Shown: positions 33,786-43,869 of the stretch, in pieces
How the letters are laid out: each line of letters opens with the position of its first letter
Numbering within the stretch: the stretch's first letter is position 1
Assembly (NCBI RefSeq): GCF_035046485.1
Contig: NC_085136.1
Coordinates: forward strand, 82,415,734 to 82,479,733
DNA length: 64,000 nucleotides
Origin: Aedes albopictus
Lineage: Eukaryota > Arthropoda > Insecta > Diptera > Culicidae
Direction: 5' to 3'
Translations under genes and position numbers: made by a program
The notes under the pieces: generated by a model
Told to the model about the DNA's origin: nothing
The model's input: the letters and a program-made list of their open reading frames with translations, nothing else
Database searches by the model: none

Positions 33786-33804
33786 GCAAGCGACTGATGG
33801 TGGG

Positions 33805-34879
33805 TTAAATTTAAAGCCAATTTTCATTTCACCGTGCACTAATTACTACAGCACCAGCGCCGCAGTTTCAAGTGGTTTGTTCCTACCTCAAGCGCAATCC
33901 ATTAGTTTTAATTGGAAAGTTCATTCCCATCGTCTAACTTCGTTATGACTTTTTCCAATTGCCTTTCAGACAGAATGGGAATCTTTGTACCAAGAACGAA
34001 ATCGTCATTTTGATCTGGTGGACAAGTTTTGCTCGCTTTATCTAAGACGAACTTCACCAACGCGTGGTCCAAAATCAATTAACAGAATGTAATCGTTTTA
34101 TGCGGGATCATCAGTTTTTTTTTTTTTTTTTTCATTTAAACAGCAATGCGCGAGCATGATATATTTTCGCGAGTCTTCAGAACACTCTTTGTTTTTAGCA
34201 TTGTACGTGCCTAGAAGGCATTACGTACGAGAGGTAGATCTCACATAATATGGGCAACCATGCGTCTCCACTCCATTCAGCTCGCAACCCTCAAAGAAAT
34301 CGAAGTTCCATATTAGTGTTCATAATCATCATTTATTTGTCTTAAATCAATTTATTGGTAACATCTTACATATATCCATAACAGCTAGAAATGTAGTTTT
34401 ACACAAACACTGAGCATATAGAGCTCTTGCTAGTTTAGGTGAGTGTGCCTAAAAGATCAGATTGATCCAGCTAGGAAACGTTTCGGAACACGATTTTTAT
34501 TTCGAACCGATCCATCAAAACCAAATGGGTCTGTTGGACACATTTTTGTTTACTGCAAGAGCACTATCATGGTAGAACTTCATCTGCATCGGATTCTTCG
34601 GTTTCCTCAAACGTTTAGGATTCACATGTTTTCAAATGCACATGTACGTGTATTCGCCATCCAGCCATACATTTCCGATCCTTACCTCTACGTGACATGG
34701 GCCGAAATACGAGAAACATTAGACAAGATCGGGTAACCAACCCTGGAGGGTACTTTGATCGTATGCTGACAGAAACGGGAGGTTTGCTTTGTCAAACTTC
34801 CCATCTTTCTCGTGTCTGTTTAGAAGAACGAGCTTAAGCTGCCCACGCTAGTGATTACAGCTGCTATTTCTCTAAAAAT
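33805..34879. other. Unassigned DNA with two protein-like frames
   Basis: The minus strand 33908-34078 is open for 56 codons without ATG and reads like real protein (see its own entry). On the plus strand a 97-codon frame at 34443-34736 has no motif I recognise. A T-run lies at 34113-34132. Confidence 0.35.
33908..34078 (-). other. Protein-like open segment, possible exon or relic
   Basis: The segment is open from the stop at 34079-34081 to TAA at 33908-33910 and includes LVKFVLDKASKTCPPDQND and ILSERQLEKVITKLDD. The mix of charged and hydrophobic residues and a well-formed amphipathic end look like real protein, unlike the neighbouring low-complexity frames. There is no ATG and no clear splice acceptor. 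I do not recognise the family; it could be the last exon of a host gene or a transposon relic. Confidence 0.25.
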
Positions 34880-36930
34880 CCTGAAGTGAAATCTTTGGGT
34901 ATTTATATTATTTTAGAAATTAGAGTAATATTTCAGCAATTTTCTTACAAAATTTCCAGCTGGGAATTAGTTTGAAATTCTTTTAAGAATTCTTTCTGGG
35001 ATTCATCCAGGAGTGATGCTGAGAAACATTCAGAAATTTCTGATAGAATTCACCAGGAAGTTTTGTTGTGATTATTCAGACTATTTCAGCTAGGAGTCCT
35101 GCCGGAATTCTACGAGGGCACTCAAAAAGAATTTCAAGAACAATCCTGGCAGAAAATGTTCGAGAAATTTCAGCAAGAATTCTTAGAGAACTTTAAGTAG
35201 AAGTTTCTGCTGGTACGCTAAGCTAAATTTTTAAAGGAATCATTGAAGAAAGCTCTGAATTAATCAGAAGAGGAATTTCTATAGAATAGCTTGGAAAAAT
35301 ATCTGGAGGAATCCTTGAATGTATCGCAGAGGAAATGTGTATAAGGGGACTCCTGCTGGGATTGCTGAACATATACCTTCAAGCTTCAAGGGTTTCATCT
35401 GAAATTTCTGCTGGGATTCCTCCAGGGAATCCATTCCAGATATTGTTCCATGAATTTCTTCATGAATTACTCGTAAGGACTTTTCTAAATATTTCCACAA
35501 TAATTGCTGCGATACTCACAAATGTTGATTTATCCAGAAAGTTCTCCTGAGCTTCTGGCTAGCATTCCTCCAGAAATTTCTCTTGGGATTCCTCCATAAA
35601 TTTCTGGAAGTACTCACCCAAGGTTTTCTTTGTTTTGGTATTACTACTAGGAACTCCTCCAGTAATTCCTGCTGTAGCTCTCCAGAAATAAGGTATTCCT
35701 ACTGGGAATCCTCTTTCAGGTTATTTCAGGCACTACTGCTGCAAATGCTCTAGGACTCCTGCTGGGGTTTCTCTAGACATTTCAGGTATAAATCCTCCAG
35801 GATTATTTTCCTGGGTTTTCCATACAATATCTGTGGAGATTCGTCCAGGAATTCCTGGAGGTCTCTCAAGAGCAACAATTGGAGATATTTCTGCTGAACA
35901 TGTTTCAAATCTCAGGAAGAATTCCCGAAGAAATTCTACAAGCAGTTTTTGAAAGAATCCATGGTGTTTATGGATGTATTACAAGAAGAATTCCTAGAGG
36001 AATCTTTGGAGAAGAATTCCAGGGAGAAATCCTGGAGGGATCCTAAGAGGATTTTTTGGAGGAACCCCAGAATTCATCTTTACAAGAATAACTGGAGAAA
36101 TCTTTTGAGAAATCTTTTAATGACGTATCATTTTATGGGGTGGGGGAGTCTCTGACTAGGTAAAATAGGCTACAAGGAGGAGGGGGTGTCATAAATTGAC
36201 CAAAAATGCATTTGTGGATGCTCCCTTATAATTCCTCCAGGACTGCCTGATTTTTCAATTGATTTATCCAAGGATTCGTCCAGAAATTGTATTCATGATT
36301 TCTCTAGGAATTCTTCTCGGAATACCTACAAGAATTCTACCTGGGATTCCTTCAGGAACTCCCCAACTAACATTTTTGCTGAATAAGAGCTTAAACGAGC
36401 TTTCTTCCAAGGACGTTTGCTCCATAAGCTTTTATCCAGCTACTTTTGTTAGTAGGGTCCTACCAGGATTTCTCCAAACATTCTTGCAGGGATTTCACAA
36501 TAATTTCGAGATGGTATTTTTGCAGTTATTGCTCTTAGGAATTCTGCAGGAATTGCTGAATGATTTATGTCAGAAATTACTTGAGGAATCCCAGCGAGAT
36601 TTCCTAGAGAATTCCCACCACGTATTCCTGGAGAAATCCAATGGGCATTCCAGGAGAAATTTCAACAGTTCTCAAAGGAATCTGAAGACGATTTCCAGTA
36701 AGAAAACGGAGAAGAAATCATGGAATAACCCATAGAGGCATTCATGGGAGAATCCCTACAGAAATTTTGGAGGAATTCCTGAAAAAAAAAACTTTAGGGT
36801 ATTTCTGCAAGAAACCAGAAGGAGAAGTCACAGCAGTGGTTGCTGGATGAATCCTATCAAGAATATTTCGAGGAATCCCAACAAGAATGTCTAGAGAAAA
36901 TCCCAGAATAGTTCTAGGATTCTTGAAATT
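34880..36930. repeat. Degenerate GAATTCC-type array with several strand switches
   Basis: Units such as GGGATTCCTCCAGGAATTC and GGAATCTTTGGAGAAGAATT alternate in sense along 2 kb. A G-rich fragment with no obvious relation interrupts it at 36125-36225 (GGGGTGGGGGAG, GGAGGAGGGGGTG). The 158-codon plus frame at 36259-36735 is mostly repeat-derived. Confidence 0.7.
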
Positions 36931-37169
36931 CTTGGATAAATTAAATAAGGTATTACTGGTGGAACGACATGACATATTCCATGGTAGAGGTGTAAGTTAA
37001 AATAGAAATAAAGAGAATTTGATTGCGAATCATAATGGAAAATACGCTGTGTACCGAAAAACAGCGTTTTATAAGCATCTGACCCAGTGACCCACTCGAA
37101 TAACTTCGGCCACAGGGACCATTCCGACGTTTTCTGTCCAACTTTACAAACTGGACATGTATACGAATA

Positions 37170-37447
37170 TACTGTAAACACGGACAGCCCAAGGCATACT
37201 AGGCGAGCTTGCCGATTAGACCAGCGATTCCCAACACAACATCTCTAACGTACCAATTGAGTAAGTTCATAGCAGTATGTCACAGCAAAATTCTTTCGAG
37301 AGTCAGTATAATGCTGTTGACTCACAAACGTTCTGCGCATACGTCAATCAATTGACAATACCGACAGACCACGTACTGGTGTCATTTGATGCAGTATCGT
37401 TGTTTACCAACGTTATCAAAGACGTCGTCATCCACGACAAACGTTGG
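37170..37447 (+). pseudogene. Penelope-like element reverse transcriptase relic
   Basis: In shifted frames the text reads YGQPKAY then LRPAIPNTTSLTYQLSKF (about 37205-37270), followed by YNAVDSQTFCAYVNQL and VSFDAVSLFTNV (37375-37415). The YGLPKxHK, LRPI(V)...SPTYxLSKF and VSFDVVSLFTNVP motifs are characteristic of Penelope-like reverse transcriptases. The piece is short, has at least one stop and one frameshift, and is cut off at KRW by fusion with an RTE fragment. Confidence 0.7.
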
Positions 37448-38020
37448 GTATGTGGAACGGAGTTCTACCAGAAGCTCAACGCATCTCGCAAAGGCTTTGT
37501 GCCGCGAGCCGAAATACCCAGGGTTAACGACGAGATCATCTTGACGTACGGACGTGAAGTGAAATATTGAAGCAGCACTACGACGAACACCCGAATGGTG
37601 CGGGGAGCGCAGACAAAGAGAACCAAGACAGCAAAAGAAATGACTACGTCAGTACATCAGAAAGCAACAACGACCCAAATCCCACGTTGAGGGAAGTTAA
37701 GATGCTTCCAGCAGCTCAAGAACAATAAGTCAGCTGATAAGGGTGGTATCGGAGTTGAACTCATCCAAAATGGGCCATATACAAGAAGTGACATGTTGGC
37801 GTGTGAGAACTTCCAAGCGATCACAATTATGAATGCCACCTACAAAGTGATCTCAAAGATCATCTTCCGTCATCTTTCACCAAAAGTAAACGAGTTCGCG
37901 GAAAGTTATCAAGCCGGCTTTATCGACAGCCGCTCGACGACGAACCAAATCTTCACCGTACGGCAAATTCTCAAAAAACTGCCACGTATACCAGGATCCT
38001 ACGCACCACCTGTTCATCGA
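37448..38020 (+). pseudogene. RTE-type reverse transcriptase relic
   Basis: Fragments collinear with the RTE protein at 14490-17414: EFYQKLNASRKGFVPRAEI, KQHYDEHPNG, NPTLREVK, ACENFQAITIMNATYKVISK, SPKVNEFAESYQAGFIDSRS and QIFTVRQILKK. Internal segments and the catalytic FADD are missing, and there are several shifts and stops. It lies in the opposite orientation to the copy at 14.5 kb. Confidence 0.8.
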
Positions 38021-38998
38021 GTTCAACCCGTTAACGCCCAAGGTGTCTCACAATTCAAATCTTCAAATAAATTTGTTATCAAAGGTCAAGTTCCAATAAA
38101 ATAAGCATGATTTGACGAAAAAAATGGAAGTCTCTATGGTGTAGTTCCAAAAAAAATCTTCATTGTAGGTCCTCAATATCTGATAATTTTCTCGAGTTCT
38201 ATTCCAGCACAACTTCTACGCTATAGTTATATTCTGATCCGTATAGATACAATACAGCTCTAAACAAGTGAGAGAGATGATAATCATTCAAAAATAATAG
38301 CAAAAGGACTTATAAATTGGGGCAGAAATATAACTCGATAAACGCCTAAAAGTATGCAATGCGTGGTTCTTGTAATTTCATGTAATTTCGACTGCAGTGC
38401 TCAACATTTCTCAATTTTTAAAAAATCAAATAAAGAGAACTCACTATGTGTAGCATAACCAAACGTTAAAATACTATAGAAGTTAGATTTTAGACAGATA
38501 ATGATTTCTAATAAAGTAATTGAGTTTTTTCTTCAGCACCCCACAAATTCTTTTTACGTACTCGGCATACGTAAACTTTCCAGAAATTTTGCATGTTTTA
38601 AAAAGAAAATTGTATTAAGTACTATTCCTGTTAATTTGTATCCTTTGAAAGATACGTATTTCTACCTCAACTATAAGGTTGTCTTCGGTGTCTCGTACTT
38701 ACAGGTATTCCACTAACATGCCCAGGTTCATCATCATTCCATGTTTTGATATAAAATTTCAACCAGATATACTCTACATGGCTTCTTCACTTATGTTTGT
38801 ACTACATCATGATTTTTTATTCGTGAACAATGGGTTTTATGGTGTTATTCTGGGCACTATCAAAGTTACATCGAAAAGATAATGTGTCTTTTGACTATAT
38901 GAAAAATGATAAACTACCCAAAAACTCAATTTTATCCGATCTACCAATTGCAATTTAGAATTACGTACAAAAGTCTGGAAAACATAACGCTGGGGGGA
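38021..38998. other. Unassigned AT-rich DNA with one repeat fragment
   Basis: It holds the repeat fragment 38609-38699, described separately, and otherwise no recognisable features. Confidence 0.35.
38609..38699 (-). repeat. Interspersed repeat fragment (copy 1 of 2)
   Basis: The complement of this segment (AGTACGAGACACCGAAGAC, GAAATACGTATCTTTCAAAG) matches 47722-47830 at most positions in the opposite orientation. It is a dispersed family; class unknown to me. Confidence 0.5.
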
Positions 38999-39715
38999 TG
39001 AACATTCCCGGTAAAAATCCCCGAAGGAATCCCAGGAGGATTTACTGAAGGAATTCTGAGAGGCATATCTAGTAGAGTTCTGAGGGAATCTCATCTGAAA
39101 GCTTGGTAGGAATCCCTGAAATAATCACAGAAGAAATCCCGGAAGATATTGCTGCATGAATCCCGATTGAGGATTAAAATTTCTGAAAGAATCCTTTTAG
39201 TATTTTCTGAAGCATTTCTGGCAGAAATGCAAGTTATTCCTGAAGGAATCCCGTAAAGAATACCTGATGGAATCCTTAGAGAGATCATGACAGAAATGCG
39301 AGCCAGAAGCTGAGCAGGCATTCCTGCAAGAACCATAGAAGATGTCTCTATGATTTAGGATTGCCTGAAAAAAACCTCGGAAGAAATACATATTTTTTCA
39401 TATTTTTTTTTTCGGGATGAATCCCTAAAGGAATAACAGCAGGAATCCTGGAAGGAATCTTTGAAGGAATTCCAGCACAAATCCCTGAAGGAATGCTGAA
39501 AAGAATAACTAAAAGAATCCTTTCAGGATTTTCCAAAGCAACCCCGGCAACAATCCCTGAAGAGAACTCCGGAGCAATACGTACAGCTATCTTGGAAGCA
39601 ATATCTGAAGGAATCCCGGGAATAAACCTGAGAAGATTCTCGAAAAGAATACCTAAAGAAATCCTGGAATGAATTCCTGAAGGTATCTCGAAAAAAAACC
39701 TCAGCTCATCTAATC
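38999..39715. repeat. Degenerate GAATTCC-type array
   Basis: Irregular units such as GAAGGAATCCCGGAAGGAAT in mostly one sense. Confidence 0.65.
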
Positions 39716-39739
39716 TCATCTCAATTCTTTACCCTACTC

Positions 39740-40125
39740 TCTAGCCTCTACCTTACTGTCTTCTTTGCCCTCTATTCCAACCCTCTATCCTACGCTCTAT
39801 CATAACCTTCAACCCTACCATCTGCCCTACCCTCTACCCTCTATCCTCTACCATAACCGCTGCCCTATCCTTTACCGTATCCTCTAGTCTATGTATATTG
39901 TGCTTAATCGTATCGTCTACCCTACTCTCTACTCTAATATCGTTCCTACCCTTAACCCTACTCTATATTCTACCCTCTTCCCTACCGTCCACCCTATCCT
40001 CAACCCTAATCTTCTACTTCACTCCCTCTACTCTATCCTTCACTCAAACCCTCTACCCGACCGTCTGCTCCATCGTTTATCCTACCCGCTACCCTACCAT
40101 CTACCATGACCCTCTACCCTTTTTC
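39740..40125. repeat. Degenerate pyrimidine hexamer array (CTACCC/CTCTAC)
   Basis: About 385 bp of loose TCTACCCTACCC-like units with frequent TATCCTC variants, strongly strand-asymmetric. The 72-77 codon frames are by-products. Confidence 0.7.
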
Positions 40126-40640
40126 TCATAAATCACGATCGGTAGATACCCATATTGCATTATATTACAGCTCAAACTACCATTCCGTGACCGCCATCTT
40201 GGATATGGTGCGCCATCTTAGGTTTCAAATCGGCGTCGGATAATTCATTTTTGACTTCTACTCATCATGCCCGATCGATAGATACCCATACTACCATTCC
40301 ATGGCCGCCATCTTGTATATGGTCCGCCACCTTTGATTTCTAAATAGGGCCAAATATCGATTTTTGACTTCTACTCATCAAGCCCGATTAGTGTAGAATT
40401 AGCTCTAAGTTAAAATACACATAAATAAAAACAAAACAAAAAAATCAAGCCCGATCGATAGATACCCATGTTGCATGGTACCATAGCTCAAATTACCATT
40501 CCGTGGCCGCCATCTTGGATATGGTCCGCCATCTTGAATTTCAAAATGGCGTTAAATATGAATTTTTGACTTCTACTCATCATGCCCGATCGATAGATAC
40601 CCATATTGCATAGTATCCGAAGCAGCATTGCCTTTAAGAG
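40126..40640. repeat. Tandem repeat with GCCGCCATCTTGG core
   Basis: Three to four imperfect copies of a 125-185 bp unit containing CCCGATCGATAGATACCCAT, CCGTGGCCGCCATCTTGG and TTTTTGACTTCTACTCATCA. One copy is split by a 55-bp retro-insertion. Another GCCACCATCTTGAATTTC remnant continues at 42115-42140, beyond the hAT-type element. Confidence 0.75.
40389..40443 (+). mobile_element. 55-bp retro-insertion with 12-bp duplication
   Basis: The insert TAGTGTAGAATTAGCTCTAA, followed by GTTAAAATACACATAAAT and an A-rich tail, lies between two exact ATCAAGCCCGAT copies (40377-40388, 40444-40455). The same family occurs inverted at 11296-11340. Confidence 0.8.
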
Positions 40641-40679
40641 CACATATTCTGGAGATGGAGATGGACCGTCACCTTGGAA

Positions 40680-42106
40680 TAAAGTGACCAGATATATTTT
40701 GCTCAAATGCGGGACAACATGTTAATCATTAAAATTCACGTAAGTTTTTCCCAGTAAGGACTTAATTTGGGGCTGGTTTTCGATGTCTAATGGAACATTT
40801 TTTTTTAACTTAATACTCACATTGCGTAAACAGCAACGAATAATGCTGCCATATACAGCAGTGTTACCGCGAGAAAGTGGCGCAGCCGAAATTTTTTTAG
40901 TTAGAAAGGGTTTTAAACTAAAAAATTTGTTCCACAAATTTGGGCTCTGAAGGAGGCATATCCCGATATCCCCTGGCTAGGTAACTACAGGGGATAGACA
41001 AAATGATCGGGACAGGCAAAATTTTCACTTTTTAAAAAATGTTCAACTAGCTGTAACTTTTCGAAAAGTGCATCAAATATTCTCAAAATTTTACTGTAAG
41101 TTCATCAACTAGTTGTGTATGAGAGGTCTAAATTTGGAAAAGATAGGGCCATTCTTCACGAAGTAATAAAAAGCTGTTGTGAGCTGTTATATCTCCGGAT
41201 TCAATGAACCGAATGCAATGATATTTTGACCATTTATTACTTATATAATGGGCTGTGAAAAACCTTTGACTTAACTTAAAATTCTTAACACGGAAGAAAA
41301 TTATAACGATTAGATTATTTTTCGAATAAATCAGCAAATTACGCAAAACTTCAACATTGTTTCATAATTCAATTAGCAAATTATAGTTCATTCAATTTCC
41401 CTTCAATTGACTTATATAAATGTGTTTTGAAGGAAACTAACAACATAGCCGCCAATAAAATTTTACCGATTTACTAAAAAAACGTGAAAAAAATAAAATC
41501 GTTATAACTTTTTCTCCTGTTAATATTTTTAAGTTAAGTCAAATGTTTTTCAGAGTTCATTATATAAGTCATGAATGGTCAAAATTTCATTGCAATTGGC
41601 TCATTGAATCCGGAGATATAACAGCTCAAAGTTGGCTATCGGATAATTTTACATTTTCCAAGAATCTTTATAACTTTTAAATTTGGATCACTGATACACA
41701 ACTAGTTGATGAACTTACAGTAAAATTTTGAGAATATTTAATGCACTTTTCAAAAAGTTACAGCTGGTTGAACATTTTTTGAAAGGTGAAAAATTTGCCT
41801 GTCCCGATATTTTGTCTATCCCCTGCATGTACAAGGAAATAATGGAAAAAAGACAAATTGATATGGGAATGATTTTTTACATGGAAAATCAAAGAAGCAT
41901 AATATAATATCTTAAGCAGAATTCTATAATAAACTTCTTTTTTTCCAATTAGCTAGAAAAGATAGAAGTTTATTTCAAAAATGTTCAACATGAATATAAT
42001 TGCTCAAATGTTTAAATCCGGGACGTTTCCGGGACGCTTGAAAATGCGGGACAGGCTGCTTGAATCCGGGACTGTCCCGCACAATCCGGGACGTCTGGTC
42101 ACTTTA
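40680..42106. mobile_element. 1.43-kb hAT-type MITE with exact 8-bp duplication
   Basis: CCTTGGAA flanks both sides (40672-40679 and 42107-42114). Ends begin TAAAGTGACCAGATATATTT and, inward from the right, TAAAGTGACCAGACGTCCCG. The subterminal ATCCGGGAC and GCGGGAC repeats are of a type widespread in animal hAT elements. There is no transposase, and a foldback element is nested at 40988-41825. Confidence 0.87.
40988..41825. mobile_element. 838-bp palindromic foldback element
   Basis: Starts CAGGGGATAGACAAAATGAT and ends with the complement of CAGGGGATAGACAAAATATC. Inverted similarity continues deep into the arms (ACTAGTTGATGAACTTACAG against CTGTAAGTTCATCAACTAGT; TATCTCCGGATTCAATGA against TCATTGAATCCGGAGATA), leaving a centre near 41400. 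No clear target duplication. Confidence 0.8.
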
Positions 42107-42750
42107 CCTTGGAACCTAAGCCACCATCTTGAATTTCAATACCCCTACTACCACCTCCACATCCTAAGGAATGTGTATACTAAATTGCCGAACTATAAAT
42201 TAAAAGGAAGAAAAGGAAGGAAATAAAGATAATGATAGGGATAATGACAGGTAGGGAAATAGGAAAAGTACCCTGGAAGAGGATACTAACGCATAAGCGT
42301 ACCACAATAGGTTCAAACAACGCCCTGAAAAGAGCACTGTAATAACGCATAAAGCGAAAGAGAGCCCACACACCAAATTTTTTGAAACGCTTCCAGCACA
42401 AAAAAAACAGCAAAATAAATTGTCAAAATTGCCGGATGGTTCAGCAAGTTGAAAAATAATTGCTGATATTCAGTAAATTCGCATTGCTGAATGAAATCAG
42501 CACAAAAAAAAACAGCAAAGTTTGCTGAATACCAGTAAACAAAATTTGCAGTGTAGAGCTTGAGTTATTCCAATACAAAATCACCCTATTGCCCATTAAA
42601 CACCTCTGAGGAACCGCTTCTCTCGGTAGATCAAATGTTTATTTAAATTTCTAAAACCCCTCAATTAATGAGACCACATTTTTGGCAGCTTGAAATGACA
42701 TTTGGACATTCAGGATATTTCAACAGAAGTATTCATGACGCGTTTTTGGG

Positions 42751-43001
42751 GTCTCCAGTTAGCCTAGTGGTTAAGGTTATGGATTGTCAATCCGGAGACG
42801 AAGGGTTCGATTCCCGATCCGGTCGGAAAAATTTTCTCGACTCCCTGGGCATAGTGTATCATTGTACTTGCCACACAATGTACAAATTCATGCAATGGCA
42901 GGCAAAGGAAGCCCTTCAAATAATAACTGTGGAAGTGCTCAAAGAACACTAAATTGAAGCGAGGCAGGTCAAGTCAAATGGTGAGTCACAAACAAGAAGA
43001 G
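42751..43001 (+). mobile_element. Feilai-like tRNA-derived SINE
   Basis: A box TAGCCTAGTGGTTAAGG, B box GGGTTCGATTCCC, and the same body as the copy at 21757 (GACTCCCTGGGCATAGTGTA). The tail region is shortened (AAACAAGAAGAG). Probable imperfect duplication ATGACGCGTTTTT / ATGACGTATTTTT on the two sides. Confidence 0.85.
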
Positions 43002-43107
43002 ATGACGTATTTTTCATATATTTAAGGCATAAACCCTATAAATAGAGGCAGGACATTTTAAAATTGATGCATAAATATTTGTGACCACCTGTTTGTATAG
43101 AGTTGCC

Positions 43108-43855
43108 CCATAGTGGAACATCGGGTGCTTAGAACCATCTTTGGCGATGTGCAGGAGAATGATGTGGCGGCTCGCTGAACTCTACGTCGAACCTAGCATC
43201 AGGAAGATGGCTGCCGGGGCCCGTGGCGTAGTTGGTCACACGTTCGCTTTATATGCGGATGGTCATGGGTTTGATTCCCAGCCCCGGCACTTGCAATTTT
43301 TCGTCAGTTGCTCTTCCCCCAAGAGCGGCTGGCACTGACCCTCTTCTGAGCCCCGTGGCTCAAACGGACCCGGATACCTGGACATCGGCGAACTGCTACT
43401 CATAATTGGACCCCCAATCGGACTGGAAAGGAACAACGGCCATCCATCATCCTTGTGCTCATCCTTCTACCATGTATAGAGGAGAAATGTGAAAGCAGCA
43501 GAAAGGCAACCAGTTCGATAAAAGTAGAATAGAATACACATCTAGGCGCTGTGCAAAAATGTAAGTGCAGCTGTCAATTGAAATCGCTCACGTAGTGCCC
43601 TAGTGGACAATAGAGCTGTAATTAGGTTAAATGATTAAGAATAAAAAAAAAACAGGAAGATGGTAAAAACCGGAAGGATTATATGGGCAGGGCATATTGT
43701 GAGAATGCCGGACAACAACCCTGCAAAGCTAATATCCACAACAGATCCGGATGGTACAAAAAGACTTAAAGGGCAGTTGGCAAAATGGGCGGACCAAATG
43801 CAGAACGATCTGGCAAATGTGGAATGCGGCAAAGGATGGAGTGTTGTGGCGAGGT
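43108..43855 (+). pseudogene. RTE-type ORF2 C-terminal relic, split by a SINE
   Basis: The left piece reads VEHRVLRTIFGDVQEND, then after a shift ELYVEPSIRKM (to 43210). The right piece resumes with VKTGRIIWAGHIVRMPDNN and continues AKWADQMQNDLANVE (43663-43850). Together they match the C-terminal domain of the RTE protein at 14490-17414. Removing the SINE and one duplication restores a continuous RKMVKTGRI, so the relic was already here when the SINE inserted. Confidence 0.85.
43211..43652 (+). mobile_element. 442-bp tRNA-derived SINE of a second family
   Basis: Flanked by exact 11-bp duplications CAGGAAGATGG (43200-43210 and 43653-43663). The head GTGGCGTAGTTGGTCACACG (A box) and GGGTTTGATTCCCAGCCCC (B box) is tRNA-like. 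The body differs fully from the Feilai-like copies, and the 3' end is ATTAAGAATAAAAAAAAAA. It is longer than the Feilai-like elements here. Confidence 0.85.
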
Positions 43856-43869
43856 ACATTTCCTCTTCC

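Larger units (their letters stand above)
26003..33804. mobile_element. 7.8-kb piggyBac-like foldback element with 152-bp repeat arms
   Basis: The outermost ends are an exact 15-bp inverted repeat, CCCACCATCAGTCGC (26003-26017 and complement 33790-33804), each next to TTAA (25999-26002, 33805-33808). Inside, 26029-26340 and the complement of 33240-33545 are nearly identical, beginning GTTACACGAGCGGTCGCGTC. Next come mirror-image arrays of a 152-bp unit that converge at about 30785. TTAA target and CCC termini are piggyBac hallmarks. No transposase is visible, so it would depend on one in trans. Later elements at 27655, 28313, about 31035 and 31345 are nested in it. The right end has about 240 bp (33546-33789) absent from the left; that part may be a separate nested or recombined MITE, so the exact right boundary of the original unit is less certain than the TTAA suggests. 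Confidence 0.7.

Noticed and set aside
39740..40125. Telomeric repeat
   Set aside because: The units are too irregular, and mosquitoes do not use a canonical hexamer telomere. It is better described as a degenerate pyrimidine array.
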